Counted from the first letter of the stretch, positions 25,139-34,692 are shown. The stretch is 64,000 nt of DNA from Lihuaxuella thermophila (GCF_900110165.1 NZ_FOCQ01000011.1:1-64000); one strand, 5' to 3'. Notes: a model not told the origin generated them from the sequence alone. Numbers and translations: made by a program.

Positions 25139-25847
25139 TTAACGCGACATAAAGATCTTCCAATGTATTGATTCCTTTTTCTTTGAATACCTGAATCCAT
25201 ACCGACCATAACCTGGCTGTCATAAGAGCATCTCCGTCAGCCGTGTGCCTCCTGTGAACGGGAATGCCATAGTGATTCAGCACACGCTCCAGAGGATGTT
25301 CCACCCAATCTGAATGGAGCCACCGGGCAATCTGATAACCGTCCAGCACCCGGTTCGTCAAACGTGTACCCCAGCATTTCGACATCGCTGCCTGCAGAAA
25401 AGCCATATCATGCTTGGCTCCATATGCCACCAACGTTTTTCCGTGGACACGGGACAGCCATGCTTTTAATGCCTGCTCAATGGATGGGGCTCCTTCCACA
25501 TCCCGCATCGTTATGCCTGTCAAACGAGAAATCGTTTCCGGAATTTCCCGGTTCGGCCGAACATAAGAATGAAACAGCTGATCTTCTTGCACCTCCCCAC
25601 TGATCACAGGGACCGAACCAATCGAGATGATTTCATCTCCCCTCCAGGGCCGGAATCCGGTCGTTTCCAAGTCAATGATTAAAAAATGAATCTCTTGCAG
25701 AGGTGTATTTAAGGAAATTCTGTTTTTTACATCCTTCATCAAATTGCGTATATAAACTTCCTGTTGAAAATTTTCGTTTCTTATGCTGCCGGGCGGTAAG
25801 ATTCCTTTCTTGCCCATCCAACGTAAGATCGGATGGTTCCAATTCAC
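25128..25847 (-). CDS. DnaQ-like 3'-5' exonuclease (DEDDh)
   Basis: 239 aa. Exo I motif FLIIDLETTG (about residues 55-64), Exo II YGAKHDMAFLQ (about 140), Exo III HRRHTADGDALMTARLW (about 197-213), giving the DEDDh set. The N-terminal 50 residues are extra. GTG start at 25847 after GAGGGTGGGGGG. It lies downstream of a DUF294 gene on the same strand, a pairing often seen in Firmicutes and other bacteria, so the two may share a nucleotide or nucleic-acid task. Replication or repair role is inferred from family. Confidence 0.9.
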   Translation of the reverse strand: MNWNHPILRWMGKKGILPPGSIRNENFQQEVYIRNLMKDVKNRISLNTPLQEIHFLIIDLETTGFRPWRGDEIISIGSVPVISGEVQEDQLFHSYVRPNREIPETISRLTGITMRDVEGAPSIEQALKAWLSRVHGKTLVAYGAKHDMAFLQAAMSKCWGTRLTNRVLDGYQIARWLHSDWVEHPLERVLNHYGIPVHRRHTADGDALMTARLWSVWIQVFKEKGINTLEDLYVALSHK

Positions 25848-26014
25848 ACTTTCCCCCCACCCTCTTCAATGTATTTTTATTAAAATGCTTGCCACCGGGC
25901 TGTCCATGCTCTTTCGACCTCATCGACCAGCTCCGGGCTCAAATTCTTCCCCATGCGTCCAGTCTCCCGACACGACCGTACCTACATCTTTAAATATGAC
26001 TTCAGCTTTGGCCG

Positions 26015-27094
26015 TTACTTGCTTCTTTTCAAAGCCTCTTGCTGCAGCCACCGGGCCCATTTAATCGCCTTTTTCCATTGCTTTTCCAACTGAGGATCCA
26101 GCCGATGGGGGTCGATATAATCCTCAGGCTTTTTCCCCTCCACCTCATCCGTTACATGCTGAAGCAAACGCAAGGTGAGAAACAAATCAAGACTTTCTTG
26201 AATTTCTTTCCTGTACTTGAAAAGGGAATCTATTTCTTCCGACAATTTTTTAAGTCTTTCGGCGGATGAGGACCTTTCCGCCCTGTATTTGCAGTTTAAG
26301 ATCCGAAGTGCTCCCGTGAGTTGCAGATAACCGCCTTGTTTGACATTGACCTTACCTGCATGCTCCCCGTACCTCTCTTTATACCATTGTCCAAAAATGC
26401 CCAGCGGCAATGGAAGATGAGCGTTAAATTCGGCTGCTTTTTTGAGCACACCGGGATGTTGTTGAAATGCTTGACTTAAAAGAATCCGCAAGTCGTTCGC
26501 CAAAGACGGGTCCCCGTAGATATGACGCATATCCGCGGCAATCATAAGAAACCGGTGATGTTGGGAGATGGGATCTGCGGCCCATGTTTGAAACTGCTTT
26601 TCCCATTTTTTAAGCGAGCCCCGCCAACGGGGATTAGTAGCCATCACATTTCCTTCACAGAAGGGGTATCCCGCTTTTTCCAACCCGGTCACAATTATGT
26701 CAGAAAACCTGACAAACCATTCATCTACCTGTTCAGGCTCTATATTTGCCGGATAGTCGTATACGAGCCCATTATCCTGATCGGTCCAAAAAGTGGGTTC
26801 CTCCCTGCCCCCGCTTCCAAATACAATCCAGCTGTACGCCGGAAGCCTCTGTCCGATTCTTCTTTGAAACTTCTCTTCCGCTAGTTGAATCACTCTTTTG
26901 ATCATCCTATCATGCCATTCGCTGATCCTTCTGCAAGCGACGGAACCTGGAACGCGCCGATGCAAAAAACAGCGACGGATCCAGGCCGGCATGGCATGAT
27001 GCAATTCCAACAGCTGGTCGTAGTCGAGCGCTTTTTGAATTTCGCTTATAAACCGCTCATACTCTCCCCATTCTTCTTGCCCCGTGGTGTCCAA
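26015..27094 (-). CDS. DUF294 putative nucleotidyltransferase
   Basis: 359 aa. A GlnD-like nucleotidyltransferase core: YSWIVFGSGGREEPTFWTDQDNGLVYD (about residues 85-112) carries the GS...R-E and D-x-D-type pattern. FCEGNVMATNPRWRGSLKKW follows, and the C-terminal helical DUF294_C domain holds VNVKQGGYLQLTGALRILN (about 255-275). Many relatives have CBS domains; this one does not. It starts 21 bases after amtB and precedes the DnaQ-like exonuclease. Reaction and target are unknown. Confidence 0.83.
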   Translation of the reverse strand: MDTTGQEEWGEYERFISEIQKALDYDQLLELHHAMPAWIRRCFLHRRVPGSVACRRISEWHDRMIKRVIQLAEEKFQRRIGQRLPAYSWIVFGSGGREEPTFWTDQDNGLVYDYPANIEPEQVDEWFVRFSDIIVTGLEKAGYPFCEGNVMATNPRWRGSLKKWEKQFQTWAADPISQHHRFLMIAADMRHIYGDPSLANDLRILLSQAFQQHPGVLKKAAEFNAHLPLPLGIFGQWYKERYGEHAGKVNVKQGGYLQLTGALRILNCKYRAERSSSAERLKKLSEEIDSLFKYRKEIQESLDLFLTLRLLQHVTDEVEGKKPEDYIDPHRLDPQLEKQWKKAIKWARWLQQEALKRSK

Positions 27095-27115
27095 AGCGGA
27101 TCACCTGCCTTGTCA

Positions 27116-28420
27116 TTAACTGGCTTCTTCTTGTGTAGCGGCCGCTTTCACCGGCTGAGGGACGCTGAGCTGCTCCGGATATCCGTAGCTGCCGTGCTCG
27201 CTCAGATCCAAACCGAGCAGTTCATCTTCTTCCGAAACGCGAATGCCGGAGATTTTGTCCAGGATCCACAAAATCAGGAAGGAAACGATCGCCACATAAA
27301 TCGCCGAAACGGCTACCCCCAAGGCCTGAACCCCCAGTTGGGTCCATCCCCCTCCATAGAATAAACCGGCTTTCCCGATACCAACTTTTTCGACCAGTCT
27401 CGGCGAAGCAAAGAAACCTGTCGAGAGCGTACCCCAGATTCCCGCCACTCCGTGTACCGAGAAAGCGTAAATCGGATCATCAATTCCTTTTTTCTCGAAG
27501 TACAGGGCGGAAAAGACAGTCAAGGAACCGGCAACCGCCCCGATGATGACAGCAGCCCAGGGCTCAACAAACGCACAGGCGGCAGTAATGGCGACCAATG
27601 CGGCAAGCACGCCGTTTAAGATTGTCGGGATTTCCGCTTTTCCCGTCAGCATACGAATGGTGACCATAGCGGCGACAGCGCCTGCCGCAGCAGCCAGATT
27701 GGTCGTTAAAGCTACGTAGCCAAAAAATCCATCCATGGCGGTCAAGGTGCTTCCCGGGTTAAATCCGAACCAGCCAAGCCAGATGATCAAAACTCCGAGA
27801 ACGGAATACACCTGGTTATGCCCGGGAATCAGATTGGGAGTTCCGTCTTTGTTAAATTTACCCAAGCGCGGCTTTAACATCACAGTTGCAACCAGCGCGG
27901 CGATCCCCCCTTGTAAATGTACGACGGTGGAACCGGCAAAATCCTGTTTCCCCCATTCATGAAGCCAGCCTTCTGCTCCCCAGATCCAGTGACCGACGAC
28001 AGGGTAAATCAAAACCGTATACAAAGCACCGAACACGATGTACACACTCAGTTTCGCCCGTTCAGCAAAACCGCCCCATGCGATCGCCAACGAAACCGCA
28101 GCAAAGGAAAGTTGAAATAAGTACAAAATTTCTGTCGGCAGAGCGCCCGGCTCAGCCGGAATATTTAAAAACCAACCGGTTGTTCCGATCCATTTGCCTT
28201 CACCGAAGGTGAGAGCATAGCCAAAGGCCCAGAAAAACAATGCGACAATGGAAAAACTGAGCAATTGTTTGCCCGCAATATGCCCGGCATTTTTCATTCG
28301 CGTTGAACCCGCTTCAAGTAAAGCAAACCCTGCTTGCATAAAAATCACTAAGATGGCGCACAACATCACCCAAACCGTGTCCACTGCCAATGCCACATCA
28401 GCTATTTTCACTTTGCCCAC
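27116..28420 (-). CDS. amtB: Ammonium transporter (Amt/NrgA)
   Basis: 434 aa with eleven membrane helices. It begins VDTVWVMLCAILVIFMQAGFALLEAGSTR, and contains the family stretches FWAFGYALTFGEG, SFAAVSLAIAWGGFAERAKL, DFAGSTVVHLQGGIAALVATVMLKPR, LGWFGFNPGST and YAFSVHGVAGIWGTLSTGFF with the pore-lining histidines. It has an extra soluble C-terminal tail of about 45 residues. It moves ammonium across the cytoplasmic membrane under nitrogen limitation. The upstream region carries two perfect GlnR/TnrA operators. No glnB/glnK gene is adjacent; DUF294 and exonuclease genes follow. Confidence 0.95.
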   Translation of the reverse strand: MGKVKIADVALAVDTVWVMLCAILVIFMQAGFALLEAGSTRMKNAGHIAGKQLLSFSIVALFFWAFGYALTFGEGKWIGTTGWFLNIPAEPGALPTEILYLFQLSFAAVSLAIAWGGFAERAKLSVYIVFGALYTVLIYPVVGHWIWGAEGWLHEWGKQDFAGSTVVHLQGGIAALVATVMLKPRLGKFNKDGTPNLIPGHNQVYSVLGVLIIWLGWFGFNPGSTLTAMDGFFGYVALTTNLAAAAGAVAAMVTIRMLTGKAEIPTILNGVLAALVAITAACAFVEPWAAVIIGAVAGSLTVFSALYFEKKGIDDPIYAFSVHGVAGIWGTLSTGFFASPRLVEKVGIGKAGLFYGGGWTQLGVQALGVAVSAIYVAIVSFLILWILDKISGIRVSEEDELLGLDLSEHGSYGYPEQLSVPQPVKAAATQEEAS

Positions 28421-28427
28421 CTCTTTA

Positions 28428-28444
28428 TGTTATATAATTTAACA
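28428..28444. promoter_or_regulatory. GlnR/TnrA operator, downstream of the amt promoter
   Basis: TGTTA-TATAATT-TAACA fits TGTNA-N7-TNACA exactly. Its centre is about +21 relative to the predicted start site, overlapping the leader near the RBS, a position suited to repression. Confidence 0.75.
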
Positions 28445-28463
28445 TATGATTGATTATGATTGC

Positions 28464-28492
28464 ATGATAACACACGCGAAAATGGTTTTCAA
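28464..28492 (-). promoter_or_regulatory. Sigma-A-type promoter of amtB
   Basis: Minus-strand TTGAAA (28487-28492), 17-base spacer, TATCAT (28464-28469); start near 28457. Confidence 0.65.
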
Positions 28493-28498
28493 GGTATA

Positions 28499-28515
28499 TG
28501 TAAGATAATATTACA
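28499..28515. promoter_or_regulatory. GlnR/TnrA operator, upstream of the amt promoter
   Basis: TGTAA-GATAATA-TTACA fits TGTNA-N7-TNACA exactly. Centre about -50, the position from which TnrA activates in Bacillus subtilis. Confidence 0.8.
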
Positions 28516-28726
28516 TATATAAAAGAAAAAAGTTAACATAAAAATGTACAGGAAATCAGATTCTTTTCTTGGAAGTTGAATGGTTTCTTAGATTGTTTGT
28601 GATACAAACCAGTCTGAACCTATTTTCAGTTTTTGTCCGCGTAAATGTTCATCTTTTGCTTCCTTAAGCATCGATAAAAACCAAATAACCCTGTTCTCCT
28701 CTGAAACAGAAACAGGGTTATGGCTA
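28516..28726. other. Remaining amtB upstream region
   Basis: AT-rich, no gene. A stem AACCCTGTT (28687-28695) / AACAGGGTT (28711-28719) just after the YheC/D-GT4 stop may act as its terminator on the minus strand, with a modest T-rich tail. Confidence 0.5.
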
Positions 28727-30931
28727 TTATAAAGCTCGATAGATTTGGCTTAAATTCTCCGCTACTCTCTTCCAGCTGAATAAATCTTCAGCCCTTTTTC
28801 TGGATTCTCTCCCCATCTCTTTCAGCCGCCAGGGTTGTTTCAGCCAGTCATTTAAGGTACGGGCGATTCCCTCGGTCAGTCCCTCCAGAGGCAAGAGATG
28901 TCCATTGACTCCATCGGCCACCACTTCTGAGATTCCGCCCGCTTTGGTCGTGAGAATCGGCAAACCCGTGGCCATTCCTTCCACGTTGACCAATCCAAAC
29001 GCTTCTCTTCCAATCGAAGGAGTCACCAGAATATCAGCCATTTGATAAATGGCGGGCAATTGATGATGAGGCGTAAACGGCCACCAGCGAATGCTTTGCC
29101 CGAGTTCTTTGCTCTTCTCTTTTAAATTTCGCACATAAGGAGTTTCGATATTTTTGCCGTAATAACTGCTGCCCACGATGAGTAATACTGCTTCGGGATG
29201 TTCTTTGTGCACTTGAATGAATGCATCGATCAGATGATGGACTCCTTTTTTCGGAATCGTCCGGCCCACAAACAAAATCACCGGACGTCCGTTAAGACCG
29301 TGTTTCATGCGATTTTCGATGCGTTGTTTTTTGACTGGCTCTTCATGAATGGAAGCAAAGCGATTTAAATCAACCCCGAGCGGCACCACTTTTATTTTTT
29401 CGGCCAAATTGGAGAAACGCTGGTTGAGCTGGCGCTTCATAAACTGACTGTTGGTCAGGATGAGATCATATTGATGCAAATATTTGCCCACTTCACTCGG
29501 TTTTGCGAACGGCGGCTGCAAAAAGGTTTCCGAATGCAGGAATAAAATCTTTTTTGGACGGGGCCCCAATTGTTTGACCCGTTTAATCCATAATGGACGG
29601 TTCTCCACTTGGATAATATCCGGCATCAGCAAGCGAAGTTTTCCGACCGTCTGTTCCAGATAACCTTTTCTTGTTTTTGCGTTCATCGGGACCACATGCA
29701 CTTTTTCCATCGGATGTATCTCTTTTCCCAGCAAATAGACAACATGATGCTTGCCTACTTCTTTCGCGATCTCCCGTGCTGAGATTTCAACCGAGCCGCT
29801 TCCTTTTGTGCTGACCGGTAAAGTTCCCGGTGTGATGATGGCCACGGAAGGTTGATCCCGCTTGTGACCCACATGTCTTCTGAGCAGATAGCCGGCGTAT
29901 TCCATAGGGGTTGCAAATGTTTTTTCCCAAGCCTCTGTATCCCGGGCGCCACGAAAAGTAATCCGCAAATCACGGCCATTCACTTCGATGATCCAAACCC
30001 GGCCATCCTGGTCAATCGCCACATCAAACCCGAGATCAGCCAAACTGGGGTCGGTCTTTGCCAACCGATTGGCCGCATGCAAAACAACCTTTTCAATTTC
30101 GCTTAAGATGGGTGCAGGTTTCGATATTCCGGATCTCTCCAGTACTGGAAGCAACCGTTCCGCTTTCCCGCCCACAGCCACATTGGTGGCGATTCCGCCT
30201 GCGGGGCCGACTCTGGCCACCATCCCTGATATCTTCCACTCCCCGCCCCTTCCGCGCTGTACGGCTACTCTTATATCAATGGGCTGCTCGTCCGTTCTGA
30301 TGAGGGAAATCGCCTGCTGGATCAGCATCGGCTCCTGACGAATCGTTTTTTTCAGCCATCCGATCCGTTTGCCGTCCGGGATGAATTCACGCCTGCCCTG
30401 TGCATGGGTTACCTGGATTCCCTGCTCGGTAAAAATCAGGCACTTTACACCGATTCCAAGACTTTTATCCCTTGGCTTTAAGTAAACGGAAGAATACCGG
30501 GCGCTCATCTGTTCAAAGGTATTCAGATTCAACAACCGGGTTTCCGGGAGATACGGTTTCAATCCTGAATCGGTCAGCAGCGCTTGGTGTACCCTCCATT
30601 TATCCAGGCGATTGTCTCTATTAAACAGAATGATCTCCGGAGTTTTTTTCAATTGCTGAAATGCGGGCAAGGGAACGGAAGGCTTGATCCGGTTATGAAT
30701 GACTCGGGGGATGGGAATGACCCGCTGCACGAAAGTTCCGTCATCCTTTTGTTCATACCCTTTGACGAGCAACTGGCGCATCAACAGATGATCAACTGTA
30801 AAAAAAATGGCCCGTAGTCCTTCTTTTTTTGCATATCGGGTGTATAAGTCAAAAGATTCATACGGGGAGCGCCCCCGCAGGCAATCTTGAAATATATGAC
30901 GGCTGATCAATATTCCCACCGTATTCGTCAA
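28727..30931 (-). CDS. YheC/YheD-like ATP-grasp domain fused to a GT4 (CotSA-like) glycosyltransferase
   Basis: 734 aa from TTG at 30931, which follows AGGGAGGGGA; the upstream 15 codons are not used. Residues 1 to about 360 are a YheC/YheD ATP-grasp module: LDKWRVHQALLTDSGLKPYLPET, SSVYLKPRDKSLGIGV, QQAISLIRTDEQPIDIRVAV, and the metal-site GFDVAIDQDGRVWIIEVNGR. Residues about 390-734 are a GT-B glycosyltransferase: VKVVPLGVDLNRF-like KIKVVPLGVDLNRF, VILFVGRTIPKKGVHHLIDAF, and SIGREAFGLVNVEGMATGLPILTTKAGGISEVV. YheC/D proteins are endospore-coat-associated and CotSA is a coat glycosyltransferase, so a one-protein ligase plus glycosyltransferase acting in the mother cell is likely. No membrane helix. 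Confidence 0.88.
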   Translation of the reverse strand: MTNTVGILISRHIFQDCLRGRSPYESFDLYTRYAKKEGLRAIFFTVDHLLMRQLLVKGYEQKDDGTFVQRVIPIPRVIHNRIKPSVPLPAFQQLKKTPEIILFNRDNRLDKWRVHQALLTDSGLKPYLPETRLLNLNTFEQMSARYSSVYLKPRDKSLGIGVKCLIFTEQGIQVTHAQGRREFIPDGKRIGWLKKTIRQEPMLIQQAISLIRTDEQPIDIRVAVQRGRGGEWKISGMVARVGPAGGIATNVAVGGKAERLLPVLERSGISKPAPILSEIEKVVLHAANRLAKTDPSLADLGFDVAIDQDGRVWIIEVNGRDLRITFRGARDTEAWEKTFATPMEYAGYLLRRHVGHKRDQPSVAIITPGTLPVSTKGSGSVEISAREIAKEVGKHHVVYLLGKEIHPMEKVHVVPMNAKTRKGYLEQTVGKLRLLMPDIIQVENRPLWIKRVKQLGPRPKKILFLHSETFLQPPFAKPSEVGKYLHQYDLILTNSQFMKRQLNQRFSNLAEKIKVVPLGVDLNRFASIHEEPVKKQRIENRMKHGLNGRPVILFVGRTIPKKGVHHLIDAFIQVHKEHPEAVLLIVGSSYYGKNIETPYVRNLKEKSKELGQSIRWWPFTPHHQLPAIYQMADILVTPSIGREAFGLVNVEGMATGLPILTTKAGGISEVVADGVNGHLLPLEGLTEGIARTLNDWLKQPWRLKEMGRESRKRAEDLFSWKRVAENLSQIYRAL

Positions 30932-31002
30932 AGAGAATCCCCTCCCTTCCTCCCTAATGTATGCACAGTGGCACAAGAAGAAAAAGTACAGTTGTCTATG
31001 TA

Positions 31003-31036
31003 TAAAAAAATAGACGGAAAGCCATCGCTTTCCGTC
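31003..31036 (-). terminator. Terminator of asnS-dnaD
   Basis: 10-bp stem GACGGAAAGC / GCTTTCCGTC (31013-31022 with 31027-31036) overlapping the dnaD stop, then TATTTTTTTA on the minus strand. Confidence 0.85.
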
Positions 31037-31760
31037 ATTCTTGATTCACCCAGTTGTAGAAAGAAAAACTGGTTGCCGTTCGTTTATTCTCCTTCACTGT
31101 CGATTGATATAAGAGGCCTTTCTGTCTGAACTTTCGAGAATATTCGACCGCTTCTTCAGGAGTGCGAATATGATTGCGTTGCCATTCCAATAAAATCCGG
31201 TCAATATAGCGAATGTTCACTTTTCCGCAGAAAACAGCTTCACGGAGCGCAGCCTCGATCAGTTCTTCCGAATGTCCATCTTCATCCATCCACTGACCGA
31301 GCATCTCACATTCCATCGGGGACAGGGGTCTGCCAAACTCTTGCTCAAACAGGCGGAAGATGTTGCTGTATGCTTCTTCCTCTAAGGATGAATCCCCGTT
31401 TTCCCGATTGATAAACGAAGCGACCAGCTGCTGAAGCAACGGTGAGGTGGAGTAACGTTCGCTGCGCAGTCCATATTCGTTAACCTCTTCTTCAATCTGC
31501 AAAAACCCGCCCCTGACCAATTGCTGTAACAAGCGGACGATCTCATCGGATGAACAATTCATTCGTTCTTCCAATTCACTCACTGTCGGAAAAGGCTTCT
31601 GCTCTTTTTCCTGGTATAACATGATGTGAATCAGGAGCATCACTTCCTGCTCCGAAAGCCCCACCCGCTTATATTCCGTAAACAATACAACGGGCAAGGA
31701 AATTGAGCCTTCCTCAAGGAGATGAACCAGAGCGGTTTGTATCGTCCCTTTTCGATCCAT
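31035..31760 (-). CDS. dnaD: DnaD-domain replication initiation protein
   Basis: 241 aa. The N-terminal winged-helix domain covers about residues 1-105 (LSEQEVMLLIHIMLYQEKEQKPFPTVSELEERMN, SDEIVRLLQQLVRGGFLQIEEE). The C-terminal DnaB_2 domain is NIFRLFEQEFGRPLSPMECEMLGQWMDEDGHSEELIEAALREAV...ILLEWQRNHIRTPEEA, ending with a basic tail. DnaD helps load the replicative helicase with DnaA/DnaB in Firmicutes. The ATG at 31760 is favoured by GAGAGGTGG spacing over an ATG two codons earlier. It follows asnS as in Bacillus subtilis; a downstream nth is absent. Confidence 0.9.
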   Translation of the reverse strand: MDRKGTIQTALVHLLEEGSISLPVVLFTEYKRVGLSEQEVMLLIHIMLYQEKEQKPFPTVSELEERMNCSSDEIVRLLQQLVRGGFLQIEEEVNEYGLRSERYSTSPLLQQLVASFINRENGDSSLEEEAYSNIFRLFEQEFGRPLSPMECEMLGQWMDEDGHSEELIEAALREAVFCGKVNIRYIDRILLEWQRNHIRTPEEAVEYSRKFRQKGLLYQSTVKENKRTATSFSFYNWVNQE

Positions 31761-31870
31761 GCCCATCCACCTCTCTTATCCCCCTCTACTATACCACTCT
31801 CATCATGCGTAGAAACAGACTTGAAAAATGAAAAAGCATCGGCAAACAAACCGATGCCTATCCATTTTTG

Positions 31871-33163
31871 TCACGGATACAAACGATTCAGCATGCGCGG
31901 GAAAGGAATCGTCTCACGCACATGGTCGAGGCCGCAAATCCAGGCCACTGTCCGCTCGAGGCCAAGTCCGAATCCGGAATGCGGAACCGTGCCGTACTTT
32001 CTCAGATCCAAATACCACTGATAGGCTTCAAGCGGCAAATGATGTTCCTCGTAACGCTGTTTCAATAACTCGGGATCATCTATGCGCTGGCTTCCGCCGA
32101 TGATTTCCCCATAGCCTTCCGGAGCGATCAAATCAGCGCAGAGAACCACTTCCGGTCGGTTCGGGTCAGGCTTCATGTAGAAAGCTTTCACTTCAGTCGG
32201 ATAATGCGTAATAAATACAGGCCGATCGAAACTCTCTGCGATTTTCGTTTCATGCGGGGCTCCGAAGTCATCTCCCCAGGTAAAATCCGTGAACCCTTCC
32301 CTGTGCAGGAGCTCCACCGCTTCGTCATAGGTGATGCGCGGGAATGGAGCTTTCACCTTTTCCAGTGCACTGAGATCCCGTCCCAAGGTCTTGAGCTCTT
32401 GTTCACAGTTGGCCAGAACTTGCTGTACAACATGAGCCACCAGCTCTTCCTGGATTTTCAGATTTCCCTCATGATCGACAAAAGCCATTTCCGGTTCAAT
32501 CATCCAAAACTCAATTAAATGCCGGCGGGTTTTTGATTTTTCGGCGCGGAAAGTCGGACCGAATGAATACACTTTGCCCAGAGCCATGGCCGCGGCTTCC
32601 ATATAAAGCTGCCCGCTTTGCGTGAGAAAGGCATCCTCATCAAAATACTTGGTATGGAACAAATTGGTTGTCCCTTCGCAGGACGATGGCGTCAAAATCG
32701 GAGGATCTACCAGAGTAAACCCGTTCGTATCCAAGTACCCTTGAATGGCGCGAATGATTTCGGCACGAATGGCGAGAATCGCCCGTTGACGCGGGGAACG
32801 AATCCACAGGTGCCGGTGATCCATCAAGAAGTCGACCCCGTGTTCTTTTTTGGCGATGGGATATTCCTCAGCAATCTGAATGATCTCAAGATTGGTCACA
32901 TCTAATTCATATCCGCTTGGAGCCCGCGAATCTTCACGAACCACTCCCCATACATAAAGAGAGCTTTCCTGGGTTAAGTTATTTGCCCGCTCCCATACTT
33001 CCGGTGAAACTTGATTTTTAACCAAAATTCCCTGGATAAACCCCGTCCCGTCACGAAGCTGCAAAAATTGAATTTTTCCGCTTGACCGCTTATTGTATAA
33101 CCATCCGCCTAATTTTATTTCCTTACCGACATGTCCGGACACTTCTTTGATCGTAGTTAACAC
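31871..33163 (-). CDS. asnS: Asparaginyl-tRNA synthetase
   Basis: 430 aa, the length of Bacillus subtilis AsnS. GTG start at 33163 with GGAGG 9 bases upstream; the longer frame into the leader is ignored. N-terminal OB-fold anticodon-binding domain (about 1-105: [25 protein letters not shown]) and class II catalytic domain: [60 protein letters not shown] (motif 2), and [15 protein letters not shown] (motif 3). It charges tRNA-Asn. Co-transcribed with dnaD. Confidence 0.97.
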   Translation of the reverse strand: MLTTIKEVSGHVGKEIKLGGWLYNKRSSGKIQFLQLRDGTGFIQGILVKNQVSPEVWERANNLTQESSLYVWGVVREDSRAPSGYELDVTNLEIIQIAEEYPIAKKEHGVDFLMDHRHLWIRSPRQRAILAIRAEIIRAIQGYLDTNGFTLVDPPILTPSSCEGTTNLFHTKYFDEDAFLTQSGQLYMEAAAMALGKVYSFGPTFRAEKSKTRRHLIEFWMIEPEMAFVDHEGNLKIQEELVAHVVQQVLANCEQELKTLGRDLSALEKVKAPFPRITYDEAVELLHREGFTDFTWGDDFGAPHETKIAESFDRPVFITHYPTEVKAFYMKPDPNRPEVVLCADLIAPEGYGEIIGGSQRIDDPELLKQRYEEHHLPLEAYQWYLDLRKYGTVPHSGFGLGLERTVAWICGLDHVRETIPFPRMLNRLYP

Positions 33164-33469
33164 GTATGTAAACCTCCATCTCAAAACTGATCGGCTCGCA
33201 AATAATATCCAAACTTGCAATCTGACCGTGAGAGCTTATTATATCTCTGTAATTTGTGATCTACCGACCATCGGCAACGATGTTTGAACTAAACTCCAAC
33301 GGTGAATATCTTCATACCATCGCGACACTGATTTTTATTATACAACTTCATATTTTAACCAGTCAACGAAACCTCCTTTATCCCTGAAAGGATCCGGGCA
33401 AAGTGGTTAATAATGAAAATAAATCGTCATGCTTTCCGTTTCACATGAAGGTGATGCTCTCTGAGAAAA
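33164..33469. other. asnS leader and divergent promoter region
   Basis: The asnS promoter (33337-33366) leaves an unusually long 5' leader of about 165 bases. It has no T-box consensus (GGTGGTACCGCG) and no obvious riboswitch. The other side leads into the CapA-type gene. Confidence 0.5.
33337..33366 (-). promoter_or_regulatory. Sigma-A-type promoter of asnS-dnaD
   Basis: Minus-strand TTGACT (33361-33366), 18-base spacer, TATAAT (33337-33342). Confidence 0.7.
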
Positions 33470-34654
33470 ATGATCTATTTCGCTGTTTTCCTGATTCTCC
33501 TTCTGTTTCTGCTCCCATCGGGTGATCTTCATAAAGATCCGTTCCCTTCACGACCTCATCCGTCGCTTAAAAAACCCCTGTCCCGCAACAGCATTTCTTC
33601 CCGGAAACCAAAAACGGTGCGCATCGCTGCTTTCGGTGATATCATGATGCATATGCCGCAAATCCGAGCAGGGATGCAACCGGATGGCAGCTACGATTTT
33701 CGCCCATTTTTTAAAGAAATAAAACCGTATCTTCGAACTGCTGATCTCGCCATCGGCAACCTGGAGACAACACTGGCCGGAAAATCGAAGCCATACAGCG
33801 GGTATCCGCGTTTTAACTCTCCCGATGAACTACTCGATGCGCTTTCAGATGCCGGGGTGGATATCGTCAGCACCGCCAACAACCATGCCCTGGACACAGG
33901 AGAAAAAGGGGTGATTCGCACCTATCAACGAATCAAACAAAAAGGAATCCAGGCGACCGGCACGTCACCTTCGCCAAAGATAAGACAAGCCGCATATCTG
34001 AAAAAAAACGGAATAATCTTGGCTTTCCTGGCTTATACCCAATCAACCAACGGACTCCCTGTTCCAAAAGACAAGCCTTACTTAATCAATCTCATCGACA
34101 GAGAGCAGATTGCGAAAGACATTAAAAGAGCCCGCCAACAAGGGGCTGACTTCGTCTGCGTCTCCCTTCATTTTGGGATCGAATATCAGCGCCGACCCGA
34201 TGCGTTTCAGATCCAAACAGCCAGGCAAGTTTTAGCAAACGGAGCCGATATTGTTTTGGGAAGCCACCCCCACGTTCTGCAGCCGATTGAAAAAATCAGG
34301 ATGAATGGAAAAGAAAAATGGATCGTCTATTCGCTGGGCAATTTCATTTCCAACCAAGCGGGCCCTTTTACGGATGAGGGCGTCATTTTATATTTTGATG
34401 TCGCCAAAGATCCGGTCAGGCAACAAACCGTTTTGAAAAATGTCTCCTTCCTGCCGACCTATGTTCATAAATACAGACAAAACGGCAAAAGACAGTATGT
34501 CATTCTCCCCGTGGAAAACAGGCAACCAAAGCAACTGCCCTCCTATCCGGGAATCAGCATGGTGAAGTGGCGCACTGTATGGGATCATGTACAAAAACAG
34601 ATGAAGCGGAACGGATCGCTTCCCGCTTGTTTGTTGAAATGCCACGGTAAATAA
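33470..34654 (+). CDS. CapA family protein (poly-gamma-glutamate-type metallophosphatase fold)
   Basis: 394 aa. An N-terminal hydrophobic segment (MIYFAVFLILLLFLLPSG) acts as membrane anchor or uncleaved signal. The CapA domain starts near residue 50: IAAFGDIMMHMPQIR, LAIGNLETTLAG, NSPDELLDALSDAGVDIVSTANNHALDTGEKG, FVCVSLHFGIEY, LGSHPHVLQPIEKI and YSLGNFISNQ. These are the calcineurin-like metal-site motifs of the family. CapA takes part in poly-gamma-glutamate export in Bacillus, but isolated members occur widely and capBC are absent here. The RBS is weak. Cell-surface role likely. Confidence 0.88.
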   Translation: MIYFAVFLILLLFLLPSGDLHKDPFPSRPHPSLKKPLSRNSISSRKPKTVRIAAFGDIMMHMPQIRAGMQPDGSYDFRPFFKEIKPYLRTADLAIGNLETTLAGKSKPYSGYPRFNSPDELLDALSDAGVDIVSTANNHALDTGEKGVIRTYQRIKQKGIQATGTSPSPKIRQAAYLKKNGIILAFLAYTQSTNGLPVPKDKPYLINLIDREQIAKDIKRARQQGADFVCVSLHFGIEYQRRPDAFQIQTARQVLANGADIVLGSHPHVLQPIEKIRMNGKEKWIVYSLGNFISNQAGPFTDEGVILYFDVAKDPVRQQTVLKNVSFLPTYVHKYRQNGKRQYVILPVENRQPKQLPSYPGISMVKWRTVWDHVQKQMKRNGSLPACLLKCHGK

Positions 34655-34692
34655 CATGTCCGGCCGAAACGTCCCGGCCGGCTCTCTGTCAG

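Noticed and set aside
25848-26014. Short minus frame MGKNLSPELVDEVERAWTAR between DUF294 and exonuclease genes
   Set aside because: Only 24 codons; GGAGA upstream is suggestive, but there is no family match or other support.
26039-27364. Several plus-strand frames across DUF294 and amtB
   Set aside because: They are shadows of well supported minus-strand genes and show no family motif.
33164-33336. Long asnS leader as a T-box
   Set aside because: No GGTGGTACCGCG element or terminator/antiterminator pair is present.
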